Shown here one piece after another: positions 5,045 through 11,286 of a DNA stretch of 11,286 nucleotides. Under the pieces are notes generated by a model that had not been told where the DNA came from, did no database searches, and worked only from the letters and a program-made list of their open reading frames with translations. The stretch is from Bacillota bacterium (lineage in GTDB: Bacteria; Bacillota; Clostridia; Oscillospirales; Acutalibacteraceae), in NCBI GenBank assembly GCA_023412715.1, contig JAEZCC010000001.1:1-11286 (forward strand). The letters run 5' to 3'. The first letter of the stretch is position 1. Each line of letters begins with the position of its first letter. A program made the translations under genes and the position numbers.

Positions 5045-6400
5045 TCACATCTTCCTGTATTTTTTGACCTTCCTGAGATTTTTCCGCTTTCTGTTGTAAA
5101 TGACCGCCAGAACGATATAGATGATCACGAGGAGGACGATGATGGCGGCGATGATGAGAAACCATGTGGAGGTGAAGATGGATTTCGCAACGTCCGTGGT
5201 GTGCAGAAGCTCGCTGCGTTCCACGGAATCCGCCGCCACCAGGTTGATGGTGGTCAGCGTCTGGTTCGCATAGCTGACCGTAGCCGTACCGACGATTTGT
5301 CCCTTTTTGACCGGGGCGTCGATGGAGGCCGGGATGTTTTTATTCAGGAAAATGCTGCTGGAAGAAACGCCCTTCGGGAGAATGGCGGAGTAGCTTTTTT
5401 CCGCTTTCAGCAGCAGGGAATCCTTGTTCCACGCATAGTTCAGCTTGATTTCGCCGACCGAATCGTCGGCGCTGACGACCTTTTTCAGTTCCAGGGAAGT
5501 GAGCGCCCATTTATAAAGACTATAGCTGTCGGTCATCTCGCCGCGCTTCGAAATTGCTTTGCCCTTTGCGTCGACGGAGGGCGCGCCCAACGCCACGCAC
5601 AGGTAGCTGTAGCCGTCTGCAGCCGCGGTCGAAACAAGGCAGTACCCGGCCTCGTCCGTGTGGCCCGTTTTGATGCCTTTGGCGTATTTGTAGTAATAGG
5701 TGTTGCCGGGGGCGTTTTTGTTGATCATCAGGTTTGTCGTGGAAAGGAACGTGCTTTTGCCGGCGTTCGGGCCGCCGATGGGGGTATAGACATAAGAAAC
5801 CTGCGAGCAGATCTGCATGAAATAGGGCAGCGTCATGGCGTAGCGTGTCATTTTGGTCAGGTCGGCCGCCGTTGTGTAGTGGTTGCCGTCATGCAGGCCG
5901 TGCGGGTTGGTGAAATTCGTGTTGATGCACCCGAGGGCCTTTGCTTTCTCGTTCATCATGTCCACAAATTTCTGCACGTCGCCGCCGCCCACGTAGTCCG
6001 CCAGCGTCAGCGCGGCGTCGTTGCCGGACGGCACCATCATGCAGTTCAGCAGCTGGTAGGCCGTGAGCACGTCGTTGATCTGAAGACCCGACATGGAGCT
6101 TCCGGTGCCGGAAAGCTCATTGTAGAGCTTTTTCGTGAACGTGATTTTTGTTCCTTGCAGGTCCTTGATATGCTCGCTGACAATGATGAAGGTCATGATC
6201 TTTGTCGTGGAGGCAGGTTCGCGCTTTTCGTCCGGATTCTTCTGGTAGACGACCGTGCCGGTGTCGAGATTGGTGAGAACGAGGGCGGCGGACGCGGTGG
6301 GGAAGTTTATGTTAAAATCTGCGGCTTTTGCCGGAAACGGCGCGAGTACGACCGCAAAGACAATCAGCAGAGAAAGCAGGAGAGGGGACTTTTTTTTCAT
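5045..6400 (-). CDS. Serine-type D-Ala-D-Ala carboxypeptidase (DacF/PBP5-like), membrane anchored
   Basis: 451-aa penicillin-binding protein of peptidase family S11 that removes the terminal D-alanine from peptidoglycan pentapeptides, controlling cross-linking outside the membrane. ATG 6400 follows GGAGG by ten bases and gives a clean signal peptide (MKKKS, hydrophobic 7-20, cleavage likely after AKA at 26). A longer frame from 6454 would put 18 unlikely residues before the signal peptide. Catalytic motifs are all present: STTK (64-67, with nucleophile S64 and K67), SGN (125-127) and KTG (244-246). A C-terminal beta-rich domain (about 305-395) follows. A transmembrane helix (411-435) then leads into a strongly basic cytoplasmic tail, instead of the amphipathic anchor of classical PBP5. 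Several clostridial DacF-like enzymes have this form. A weak - strand promoter lies upstream. The exact paralogue (dacA, dacB or dacF) cannot be decided from sequence alone. Confidence 0.93.
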   Translation of the reverse strand: MKKKSPLLLSLLIVFAVVLAPFPAKAADFNINFPTASAALVLTNLDTGTVVYQKNPDEKREPASTTKIMTFIIVSEHIKDLQGTKITFTKKLYNELSGTGSSMSGLQINDVLTAYQLLNCMMVPSGNDAALTLADYVGGGDVQKFVDMMNEKAKALGCINTNFTNPHGLHDGNHYTTAADLTKMTRYAMTLPYFMQICSQVSYVYTPIGGPNAGKSTFLSTTNLMINKNAPGNTYYYKYAKGIKTGHTDEAGYCLVSTAAADGYSYLCVALGAPSVDAKGKAISKRGEMTDSYSLYKWALTSLELKKVVSADDSVGEIKLNYAWNKDSLLLKAEKSYSAILPKGVSSSSIFLNKNIPASIDAPVKKGQIVGTATVSYANQTLTTINLVAADSVERSELLHTTDVAKSIFTSTWFLIIAAIIVLLVIIYIVLAVIYNRKRKNLRKVKKYRKM

Positions 6401-6463
6401 GGAATTTTTGCCTCCGATGTGATATGATATTGGCGATGGCGGCAGGGCAGACATCTATGTATC

Positions 6464-6492
6464 AGTATAACAGCAAATGATGAAAAGATAAA
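6464..6492 (-). promoter_or_regulatory. Probable promoter of the carboxypeptidase gene
   Basis: On the - strand, TATACT (6464-6469) forms a good -10 box. With 17 bp spacing the -35 is TTTATC (6487-6492), which is weak. It lies about 64 bases upstream of the ATG, whose ribosome binding site is GGAGG about ten bases before the start. No equally good promoter is visible for the divergent phosphoesterase. Confidence 0.45.
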
Positions 6493-6555
6493 GCACGGTA
6501 ACGAAATCTTTCCCTGTTCCGCCGTGAAGACTGGGCACTATTGGAGGAAACCGCA

Positions 6556-7260
6556 GTGATTTATGTAACTGGCGACACGCACGGCGAAATGTGCCGCTTT
6601 CGCGCGCCGGAGATGCGAAAAGTCAAAAAAGGCGACACGCTTATTGTTTGCGGCGATTTTGGCTTTATCTGGGACGGGGGAGAAAAAGAAGAGAAAAACC
6701 TGAAAAAACTGGGCTCGAGACCATACAACCTCCTGTTCCTGGACGGGACGCACGAGAATTTCGACCTGCTGAACAAATATCCGGTGACGGACTGGTGCGG
6801 GGGCAGGGCGCAGCACATCTGCGGCAGCCTGTATCACCTGCTCCGCGGGCAGGTGTACGGAATTGAAGGGAAGAAAATCTTTACGTTCGGCGGGGGCGAA
6901 AGCCCTGAAAAGCAGCTTCGTATGGAAGCCGGAAAATGGTGGGCCAGCGAGATGCCGAGCCTCGAAGAGATGCGTGTCGGCGGCGACAACCTGAAAGCGG
7001 CCGGCATGAAGGTGGATTATATCTTGTCGCATGTCCCGCCGCCGCGCGTCGACATTCTCCCGGCCCCGGGAGCGCGGTGCGAAAATAAAAACCAGCTTGA
7101 GGCTTTTTTTACTCAGCTGGCAGAAAAGGTCCAGTACAAACGGTGGTTTTTCGGCTCGACGCACGTCGATCGCAAGGTTACATATAAAAACGTTTCCGTG
7201 TTCAATCTTGTGGTCCCGGTCGAGGAAAAGACCGGCCGCAGGCGGTTCCTGCGCAAGTGA
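6556..7260 (+). CDS. Calcineurin-like metallophosphoesterase
   Basis: 234-aa single-domain protein of the calcineurin-like phosphoesterase superfamily; such enzymes hydrolyse phosphomono- or diesters at a two-metal site. The substrate is unknown. I chose GTG 6556 because GGAGG (6543-6547) sits eight bases before it and the protein then begins directly at the first strand (MIYVTGDTHGE). The open frame extends back to a TTG at 6541 that overlaps the ribosome binding site. Metal-site motifs are D7-x-H9, GD34FG, GTHEN (64-68), SH159VPPP and GSTH203. Two positions differ from the usual pattern: Thr65 replaces the Asn of GNH(D/E), and Ser201 replaces the first His of GHxH. There is no signal peptide or membrane segment. 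It is transcribed alone, between a divergent carboxypeptidase gene and its own terminator. Confidence 0.88.
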   Translation: MIYVTGDTHGEMCRFRAPEMRKVKKGDTLIVCGDFGFIWDGGEKEEKNLKKLGSRPYNLLFLDGTHENFDLLNKYPVTDWCGGRAQHICGSLYHLLRGQVYGIEGKKIFTFGGGESPEKQLRMEAGKWWASEMPSLEEMRVGGDNLKAAGMKVDYILSHVPPPRVDILPAPGARCENKNQLEAFFTQLAEKVQYKRWFFGSTHVDRKVTYKNVSVFNLVVPVEEKTGRRRFLRK

Positions 7261-7274
7261 AAGCCGCATTTGCA

Positions 7275-7307
7275 GGAAGGTCCCCCGAAAGGGGGCCTCC
7301 TTTTTTT
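7275..7307 (+). terminator. Intrinsic terminator after the phosphoesterase gene
   Basis: CCCCC (7282-7286) pairs with GGGGG (7291-7295) around a GAAA tetraloop. The stem extends by GG/CC across one bulged T, and is followed by T residues at 7301-7307. It ends the + strand transcript. The same hairpin lies just past the recG stop codon but has no T-run in that direction. Confidence 0.88.
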
Positions 7308-7311
7308 GCGC

Positions 7312-9345
7312 TCATGAGAATTCCGTGCGGCGGAAGAGCTGTCCGGCTTCGGCGCGCAGCAGCCTGTGCTCCGGCAGGGAAAGGGACGGATCCCCGCGCA
7401 GCACGGCTTTCGCGGCGTCCTGCGCGTCCCGCAGGACGGTCATATCTTCCGATATGCTGGCGATTTTCAGTTCCGGCAGGCCGTGCTGCCGCTGGCCGAA
7501 AAAGTCGCCCGGGCCGCGCAGGCGGAGGTCCTCGTCCGCAATGCGGAAGCCGTCGTCTGTGCTGCACATGACGGAAAGACGCGCAAGCGCTTCGCTGTTC
7601 TGCGCGTCGGAAATCAGGATGCAGTAAGACTGGCAGCTGCCCCGGCCGACGCGCCCGCGCAGCTGGTGCAGCTGCGAAAGCCCGTACCGCTCGGCGTTTT
7701 CGACCATCATGACGGTCGCGTTCGGGACGTCGATTCCGACCTCGACGACCGTGGTCGAAACGAGCACGTCGATTTCTCCCGCCGCAAAGCTGCGCATCAC
7801 GCCGTCTTTCTCCCGCGGCTTCATCCGCCCGTGCAGGGACGCAATCCGCCGCGCCGGCAGCCATTTCCGCTTTACCTCTTCCGCGTAGCGCGTCACGCTG
7901 GCCATGTCGTTCTGCCCTTCGTCGATCATGGGGCAGATGATGAAGCACTGCCGCCCCCGGCCGATCTGCTTTTCCAGAAAAGCGAAGACGCGTGCCCGCT
8001 TGTCGGAGCCGACGGCGTAGGTTTTGATCTTCTGCCGGCCGGGTGGAAGCTCGTCCAGGACGGAAAGGTCGAGGTCGCCGTAGATCATCAGCGCGAGGGT
8101 CCTTGGGATCGGCGTGGCGCTCATGACCAGCAGGTGCGGGTGGTCGCCTTTCGCGGAAAGGGAGGCCCGCTGCGCCACCCCGAAGCGGTGCTGCTCGTCG
8201 GTCACCACGAGGCCGAGGCGGCGGAAGCGTACACCCTTCGAAAGCAGCGCGTGCGTCCCCACAATCAGCCCTGTTTCCCCGCTTTCCAGACGCTGCAGCA
8301 CCTCTTTCCGCCGGGCGGCGGGCATGGAGCCGGTCAGCAGCTCCACCTGAATTCCCGCCGGGCTCAGGGTTTCGGACAGAAAGCCGTAGTGCTGGCGCGC
8401 GAGAATCTCCGTGGGGGCCATCAGGGCCGCCTGCATGCCGTCTTTTACGGCGGAATAGCAAAGCGCCGCCGCAACCGCGGTCTTTCCGGAGCCGACGTCC
8501 CCTTGCACCAGACGCCGCATCACGCGGCCGCTCATCATGTCGCCCTCCGCCTCCCGCACGGCGCGGCGCTGGGCCGCGGTCGGCGTGAACGGAAGCAGGG
8601 CGTAAAATTCCTCGGCCCTGTCCTGCCGCAGCCGCAGCGTGCTTTGAACGCCGTCTTCGCTTTTCATCAGGGAAAGGCCGAGCTGCAGCAGCAGGAACTC
8701 TTCAAAGATCAGGCGCCGCCGGGCGGCCTGCATCGCTTCCATGGAAGCGGGGAAATGGATGTTTTCCAGCGCGGAGCGGAGCGGGCAAAGGTCATACCGC
8801 TCCCGAAGCGGGAGAGGAAGCGGGTCGCGCACCGGCTCCGGCAGCAGGCTTAAAGCCTGCCGCTCCGCTCCGCCGATGCTCCTGCTGCTGAGGCCCTTCG
8901 TCTGCGGATAAACGGGCAGGATCGCGGGGCACGAATCCGCGGGGTAGAATTCCGGCGAGACCATTTCCCGTTTCAGAAAATTGGCGCTCACCCTGCCGTA
9001 GAACAGATACGTTTCACCCTCCCGAAGCATTTGGGGAACGTATGGATTGTTGAAAAACGTGAGGCCGAAAAGGGTCTGGCCGTCGTCCGCCTTCCCTTTG
9101 TATACGGTCATGCCGCCGCGGATGCGCGTGCCGTGCGGGCTTTCCACGACGGTCGCGCGAACGGCGCACGGCCCTTCCAGAGGCGCGTCCAGAATCTTCA
9201 GGGGACTGCTGAGGTCCTCGTAAGCGCGCGGGTACAGACGCAGCAAAGCGCCGACGGAAGGCACCTCAAGCTTTTCAAAAAGCTTTGCGCGCTTCTCACC
9301 GACGCCTTTCAACGATTGGATCCGGATTCGATACAGACTGGCCAT
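7312..9345 (-). CDS. recG: ATP-dependent DNA helicase RecG
   Basis: 677-aa branched-DNA translocase that remodels stalled replication forks and Holliday junctions. The N-terminal wedge/OB domain (about 1-165) includes GVGEKRAKLFEKL (14-26) for DNA binding. The helicase core begins around TPTAAQRRAV (254-263). Helicase motifs are GDVGSGKT (Walker A, 282-289), APTEILARQH (310-319), DEQHRFG (383-389), SATPIPRT (409-416) and QLRGRVGRG (561-569). The RecG-specific segment containing RGPGDFFGQRQ (610-620) confirms the assignment against other superfamily 2 helicases. The length is normal. ATG 9345 starts 15 bases after the fakA stop on the - strand, with a purine-rich GGGGG as ribosome binding site. 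It is therefore the second gene of a fakA-recG operon, an order common in Firmicutes. Confidence 0.97.
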   Translation of the reverse strand: MASLYRIRIQSLKGVGEKRAKLFEKLEVPSVGALLRLYPRAYEDLSSPLKILDAPLEGPCAVRATVVESPHGTRIRGGMTVYKGKADDGQTLFGLTFFNNPYVPQMLREGETYLFYGRVSANFLKREMVSPEFYPADSCPAILPVYPQTKGLSSRSIGGAERQALSLLPEPVRDPLPLPLRERYDLCPLRSALENIHFPASMEAMQAARRRLIFEEFLLLQLGLSLMKSEDGVQSTLRLRQDRAEEFYALLPFTPTAAQRRAVREAEGDMMSGRVMRRLVQGDVGSGKTAVAAALCYSAVKDGMQAALMAPTEILARQHYGFLSETLSPAGIQVELLTGSMPAARRKEVLQRLESGETGLIVGTHALLSKGVRFRRLGLVVTDEQHRFGVAQRASLSAKGDHPHLLVMSATPIPRTLALMIYGDLDLSVLDELPPGRQKIKTYAVGSDKRARVFAFLEKQIGRGRQCFIICPMIDEGQNDMASVTRYAEEVKRKWLPARRIASLHGRMKPREKDGVMRSFAAGEIDVLVSTTVVEVGIDVPNATVMMVENAERYGLSQLHQLRGRVGRGSCQSYCILISDAQNSEALARLSVMCSTDDGFRIADEDLRLRGPGDFFGQRQHGLPELKIASISEDMTVLRDAQDAAKAVLRGDPSLSLPEHRLLRAEAGQLFRRTEFS

Positions 9346-9360
9346 TGGTGCCCCCGACAG

Positions 9361-11034
9361 TCATTCAACAGAAATCAGGAAATAATACACCGGCTGTCCG
9401 CCGTTGACAAGAGTTACCTCGATGTCACTGCTGATTTTCGACTTGATCTGGCTGCAGGCCTCGCTGGCCGTTTCCTCCGAGACGCCTTCGCCGTAGATCA
9501 GCGTGATAAAGGCCGTGCTTCTGGTCACCATGGAACGCGTCAGCTTTGCGCAGACGCGCACGAGGTCACGGCTGCGGTCTATAATCTCAAGCTTGCCGTT
9601 CACAAGGCCCAGCGTGTCGTCCTTGCGGATTTTGCGGCTCCCGAACTCCGAGTCGCGGGCGGCGTAGGTGACGGTACCCGTCGTCACGCCGGAAGCGGCT
9701 TCCATCATGCCGACCGTGTTGGCCTCGGTGGAAAGGTCCGGGTTGTAGGCAAGCAGGGCGGAAAGCCCCTGCGGAACGGTGCGCGTAGGCAGCACGATCA
9801 CCTTGCGGTCCGTAATCAGCGGAATGGTCTGCTCCGCGGCAAGGATGATGTTTTTGTTGTTCGGCAGGACCAGGACGGTTTTGGCCGGCGTGGCCCGCAC
9901 GGCGGCGGCAAGCTCTTCCGTGCTGGGGTTCATGGTCTGGCCGCCGCTTACGACCTGCCCGCAGCCGAGGTCGGTAAAAAGAGTCCTGAGGCCGTCCCCG
10001 GCTGCCACGGCCGCGAAGCCGATTTCTTCGGTCGGTTCGGCCGCCTGCGGAATGTTGGCCTTCGCTTTGGCGGCTTTATCCTCTTCTTCCGCTTTGCGGT
10101 GCTGCTCTTTCATGTTGTCGACCTTCACGGTCAGCAGCTGGCCGTAGGCAAGGCCGGCTTCCAGCGCGTTGCCGGGGTCTTCCGTGTGGACGTGCACCTT
10201 GATGATCTCGTCGTCGTCGACGACGAGCACGCAGTCGCCCATGCTCTCGAGGAACGTGCGCAGTTCGGCGGGGTCCTTTTTGCATTCCGGGCTGCGTCCG
10301 ACAATAAATTCCGTGCAGTAGGTGAAGTGAATCTCCTGGTCGAATTCCGCCGCCGCATTGCGGAAAAATTCATCGGAAGAAATCGGCCCGTTCCCGGCGG
10401 TTTCCGTTTCGTCCGGCACAATCGTGACTCCGTCGCGCAGCACGCTCAACATCCCCTCAAAAATATAGCAGAGTCCCTGCCCGCCGGCGTCCACGACCCC
10501 CGCGCGTTTCAAAACGGGGAGAAGGTCCGGCGTCGTTTTCAGGGCCTCGGCCGCTCCCCGGCAGACGGCCTCCCAGACCGTCACGGCGTCGTCGCTGTCT
10601 TTCGCCGCCTCCTGGCCCTTTTCGCAGGCGACGCGGGAAACCGTCAGAATCGTGCCCTCCGTCGGTTTCATGACCGTTTTGTAAGCCGCCTCCACCCCGA
10701 GGCCGAGGGCGGCGACAAGATCCTCGCCGTTTGCGGTGTCCTTGCCTTCCATGCCTTTTGCGAAGCCGCGGAAGAGGATGGAGAGGATGACGCCTGAATT
10801 TCCCCTCGCGCCGCGCAGCAGAGCGTTGGCGGCGGTATGGGCAATTTCAGAAGCCGAGGTGCTGTCGCTTTTTTCAAGGGCGCGCACCGCGGAAGAGATC
10901 GTCATCGACATATTTGTTCCCGTGTCTCCGTCCGGCACGGGGAAAATGTTCAGTTCGTCGACAGAAGTTTTGTGTTTCAGAATATTATTTGCGCCGGAAA
11001 TGAAAGCTTGTTTCAGACTGGTTCCATTTATCAC
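9361..11034 (-). CDS. fakA: Fatty acid kinase ATP-binding subunit FakA (DhaL/DegV-like, YloV family)
   Basis: 557-aa protein of the DAK2/YloV family. FakA transfers phosphate from ATP to a fatty acid held by a FakB protein; the acyl phosphate then feeds phospholipid synthesis. The N-terminal DhaL domain (about 1-200) has NIFPVPDGDTGTNM (29-42, whose aspartates hold the Mg-nucleotide) and RGARGNSGVILS (74-85). The middle domain contains GDCVLVVDDDEIIKVHVHTEDPG (266-288). After a charged linker (308-330), a DegV-like C-terminal region runs to 557. The start is GTG 11034, nine bases after GGGAG (11044-11048), giving MINGTSLKQAF. FakB is not encoded in the window and should be elsewhere. It is cotranscribed with recG. 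Earlier annotations call such proteins dihydroxyacetone kinase-like; the full FakA length argues against a plain DhaL. Confidence 0.92.
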   Translation of the reverse strand: MINGTSLKQAFISGANNILKHKTSVDELNIFPVPDGDTGTNMSMTISSAVRALEKSDSTSASEIAHTAANALLRGARGNSGVILSILFRGFAKGMEGKDTANGEDLVAALGLGVEAAYKTVMKPTEGTILTVSRVACEKGQEAAKDSDDAVTVWEAVCRGAAEALKTTPDLLPVLKRAGVVDAGGQGLCYIFEGMLSVLRDGVTIVPDETETAGNGPISSDEFFRNAAAEFDQEIHFTYCTEFIVGRSPECKKDPAELRTFLESMGDCVLVVDDDEIIKVHVHTEDPGNALEAGLAYGQLLTVKVDNMKEQHRKAEEEDKAAKAKANIPQAAEPTEEIGFAAVAAGDGLRTLFTDLGCGQVVSGGQTMNPSTEELAAAVRATPAKTVLVLPNNKNIILAAEQTIPLITDRKVIVLPTRTVPQGLSALLAYNPDLSTEANTVGMMEAASGVTTGTVTYAARDSEFGSRKIRKDDTLGLVNGKLEIIDRSRDLVRVCAKLTRSMVTRSTAFITLIYGEGVSEETASEACSQIKSKISSDIEVTLVNGGQPVYYFLISVE

Positions 11035-11100
11035 TTTTCAGCACTCCCTCAGTATCAAAGCGGCGGCACCCACGCCGCAAAAGCACAAATTTATAGAGGT

Positions 11101-11129
11101 ATTATACCATATCCGCCCGTTCGATTCAA
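11101..11129 (-). promoter_or_regulatory. Extended -10 promoter of fakA-recG
   Basis: On the - strand, TTGAAT (11124-11129), 17 bases, then TATAAT (11101-11106) with a TG one base ahead, forming an extended -10 element. Transcription should start around 11094, leaving a leader of about 60 nt with a GC-rich hairpin (GCGGC/GCCGC near 11061-11078). The -35 box lies about 31 bases inside the right repeat edge. Confidence 0.82.
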
Positions 11130-11160
11130 TCGTAATTTCTCACGGGCATCTTTCACGGAG

Positions 11161-11286
11161 TGTAGGACTACAATACATATTGGACAGTTAAGGAAAAAAT
11201 AGAGACAGGAATGGAGCGCATCGGTTAGAATTGAGTTACCACACACAGTTCAGCCGAAAGGAAGTGCCCATTCCTGCATGAACAGC
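11161..11286. repeat. Right copy of 126-bp perfect terminal inverted repeat
   Basis: Exact reverse complement of bases 1-126. Read outward from the block, both copies begin TGTAGGACTACAATACATA, which includes the dyad TGTAG/CTACA, so the same repeat end faces the block on each side. An ATG at 11278 with an AAAGGA stretch 13-18 bases upstream could begin an open frame running off the window, but only three codons are visible. A transposable element end or a contig-graph overlap are the two plausible readings. Confidence 0.95.

Noticed and set aside
5201..6427. 408-codon + strand frame opposite the carboxypeptidase gene
   Set aside because: The - strand frame has all three active-site motifs, a signal peptide and an anchor; the + strand translation is Arg/Val/His-rich with no recognisable domain.
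7366..10797. Large + strand frames opposite recG and fakA (7366-8853, 9031-10797) and - strand frame 7202-8461
   Set aside because: They overlap well-supported - strand genes whose family motifs run over their full length; the alternative translations are low-complexity and typical of GC-rich shadows.
11278..11286. Possible start of a transposase frame at the right end
   Set aside because: Only three codons are visible before the window ends, and the ribosome binding site spacing is poor; too little to annotate.

Overview
The window looks like chromosomal DNA from a Gram-positive Firmicute, most likely a moderately GC-rich Clostridia of the Oscillospiraceae/Ruminococcaceae type. That placement is inferred from several things: a Gram-positive type L10 leader, a zinc-ribbon L33, a FakA-RecG operon, a membrane-anchored sporulation-type D-Ala-D-Ala carboxypeptidase, strong GGAGG ribosome binding sites and frequent TTG/GTG starts. 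No phage, plasmid, CRISPR or defence genes are visible. The genes are mainly housekeeping genes.

Layout. Bases 1-126 are an exact inverted copy of bases 11161-11286, so the window is bounded by identical, outward-facing repeat ends. Inside them, on the + strand, is a sigma-A promoter and an uncharacterised 263-aa protein with a lysine-rich linker and basic tail (292-1083). A GC-rich gap follows, and then a near-consensus promoter starts the ribosomal/secretion/elongation cluster: rpmG, secE, nusG, rplK, rplA. A second, internal near-consensus promoter and an L10 leader with a strong attenuator hairpin (3656-3830) precede rplJ-rplL. The cluster stops at an intrinsic terminator right after rplL, so the usual rpoB-rpoC genes do not follow.

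The right part holds dacF-like carboxypeptidase (- strand, convergent with rplL), a divergent calcineurin-like phosphoesterase (+ strand) closed by a terminator, and a - strand operon of fakA (DhaL/DegV-like fatty acid kinase subunit) followed by recG. The fakA promoter (TTGAAT, 17 bp, extended TATAAT) lies only about 30 bp inside the right repeat edge.

How the genes work together: rpmG, rplK, rplA, rplJ and rplL build the 50S subunit (including the L1 stalk, the L11 region and the L10-L12 stalk). SecE is a core part of the SecYEG channel and NusG couples to RNA polymerase. The leader before rplJ is expected to let L10-L12 feed back on its own transcription. dacF, fakA and recG serve the cell wall, lipid incorporation and DNA repair respectively.

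Main points for follow-up: the 126-bp terminal inverted repeats, the break in the rplL-rpoB linkage, a phosphoesterase with two substituted metal-ligand positions, and structured leaders before rpmG and rplK. I did not find a convincing new biological system; the rest reads as ordinary core genome.
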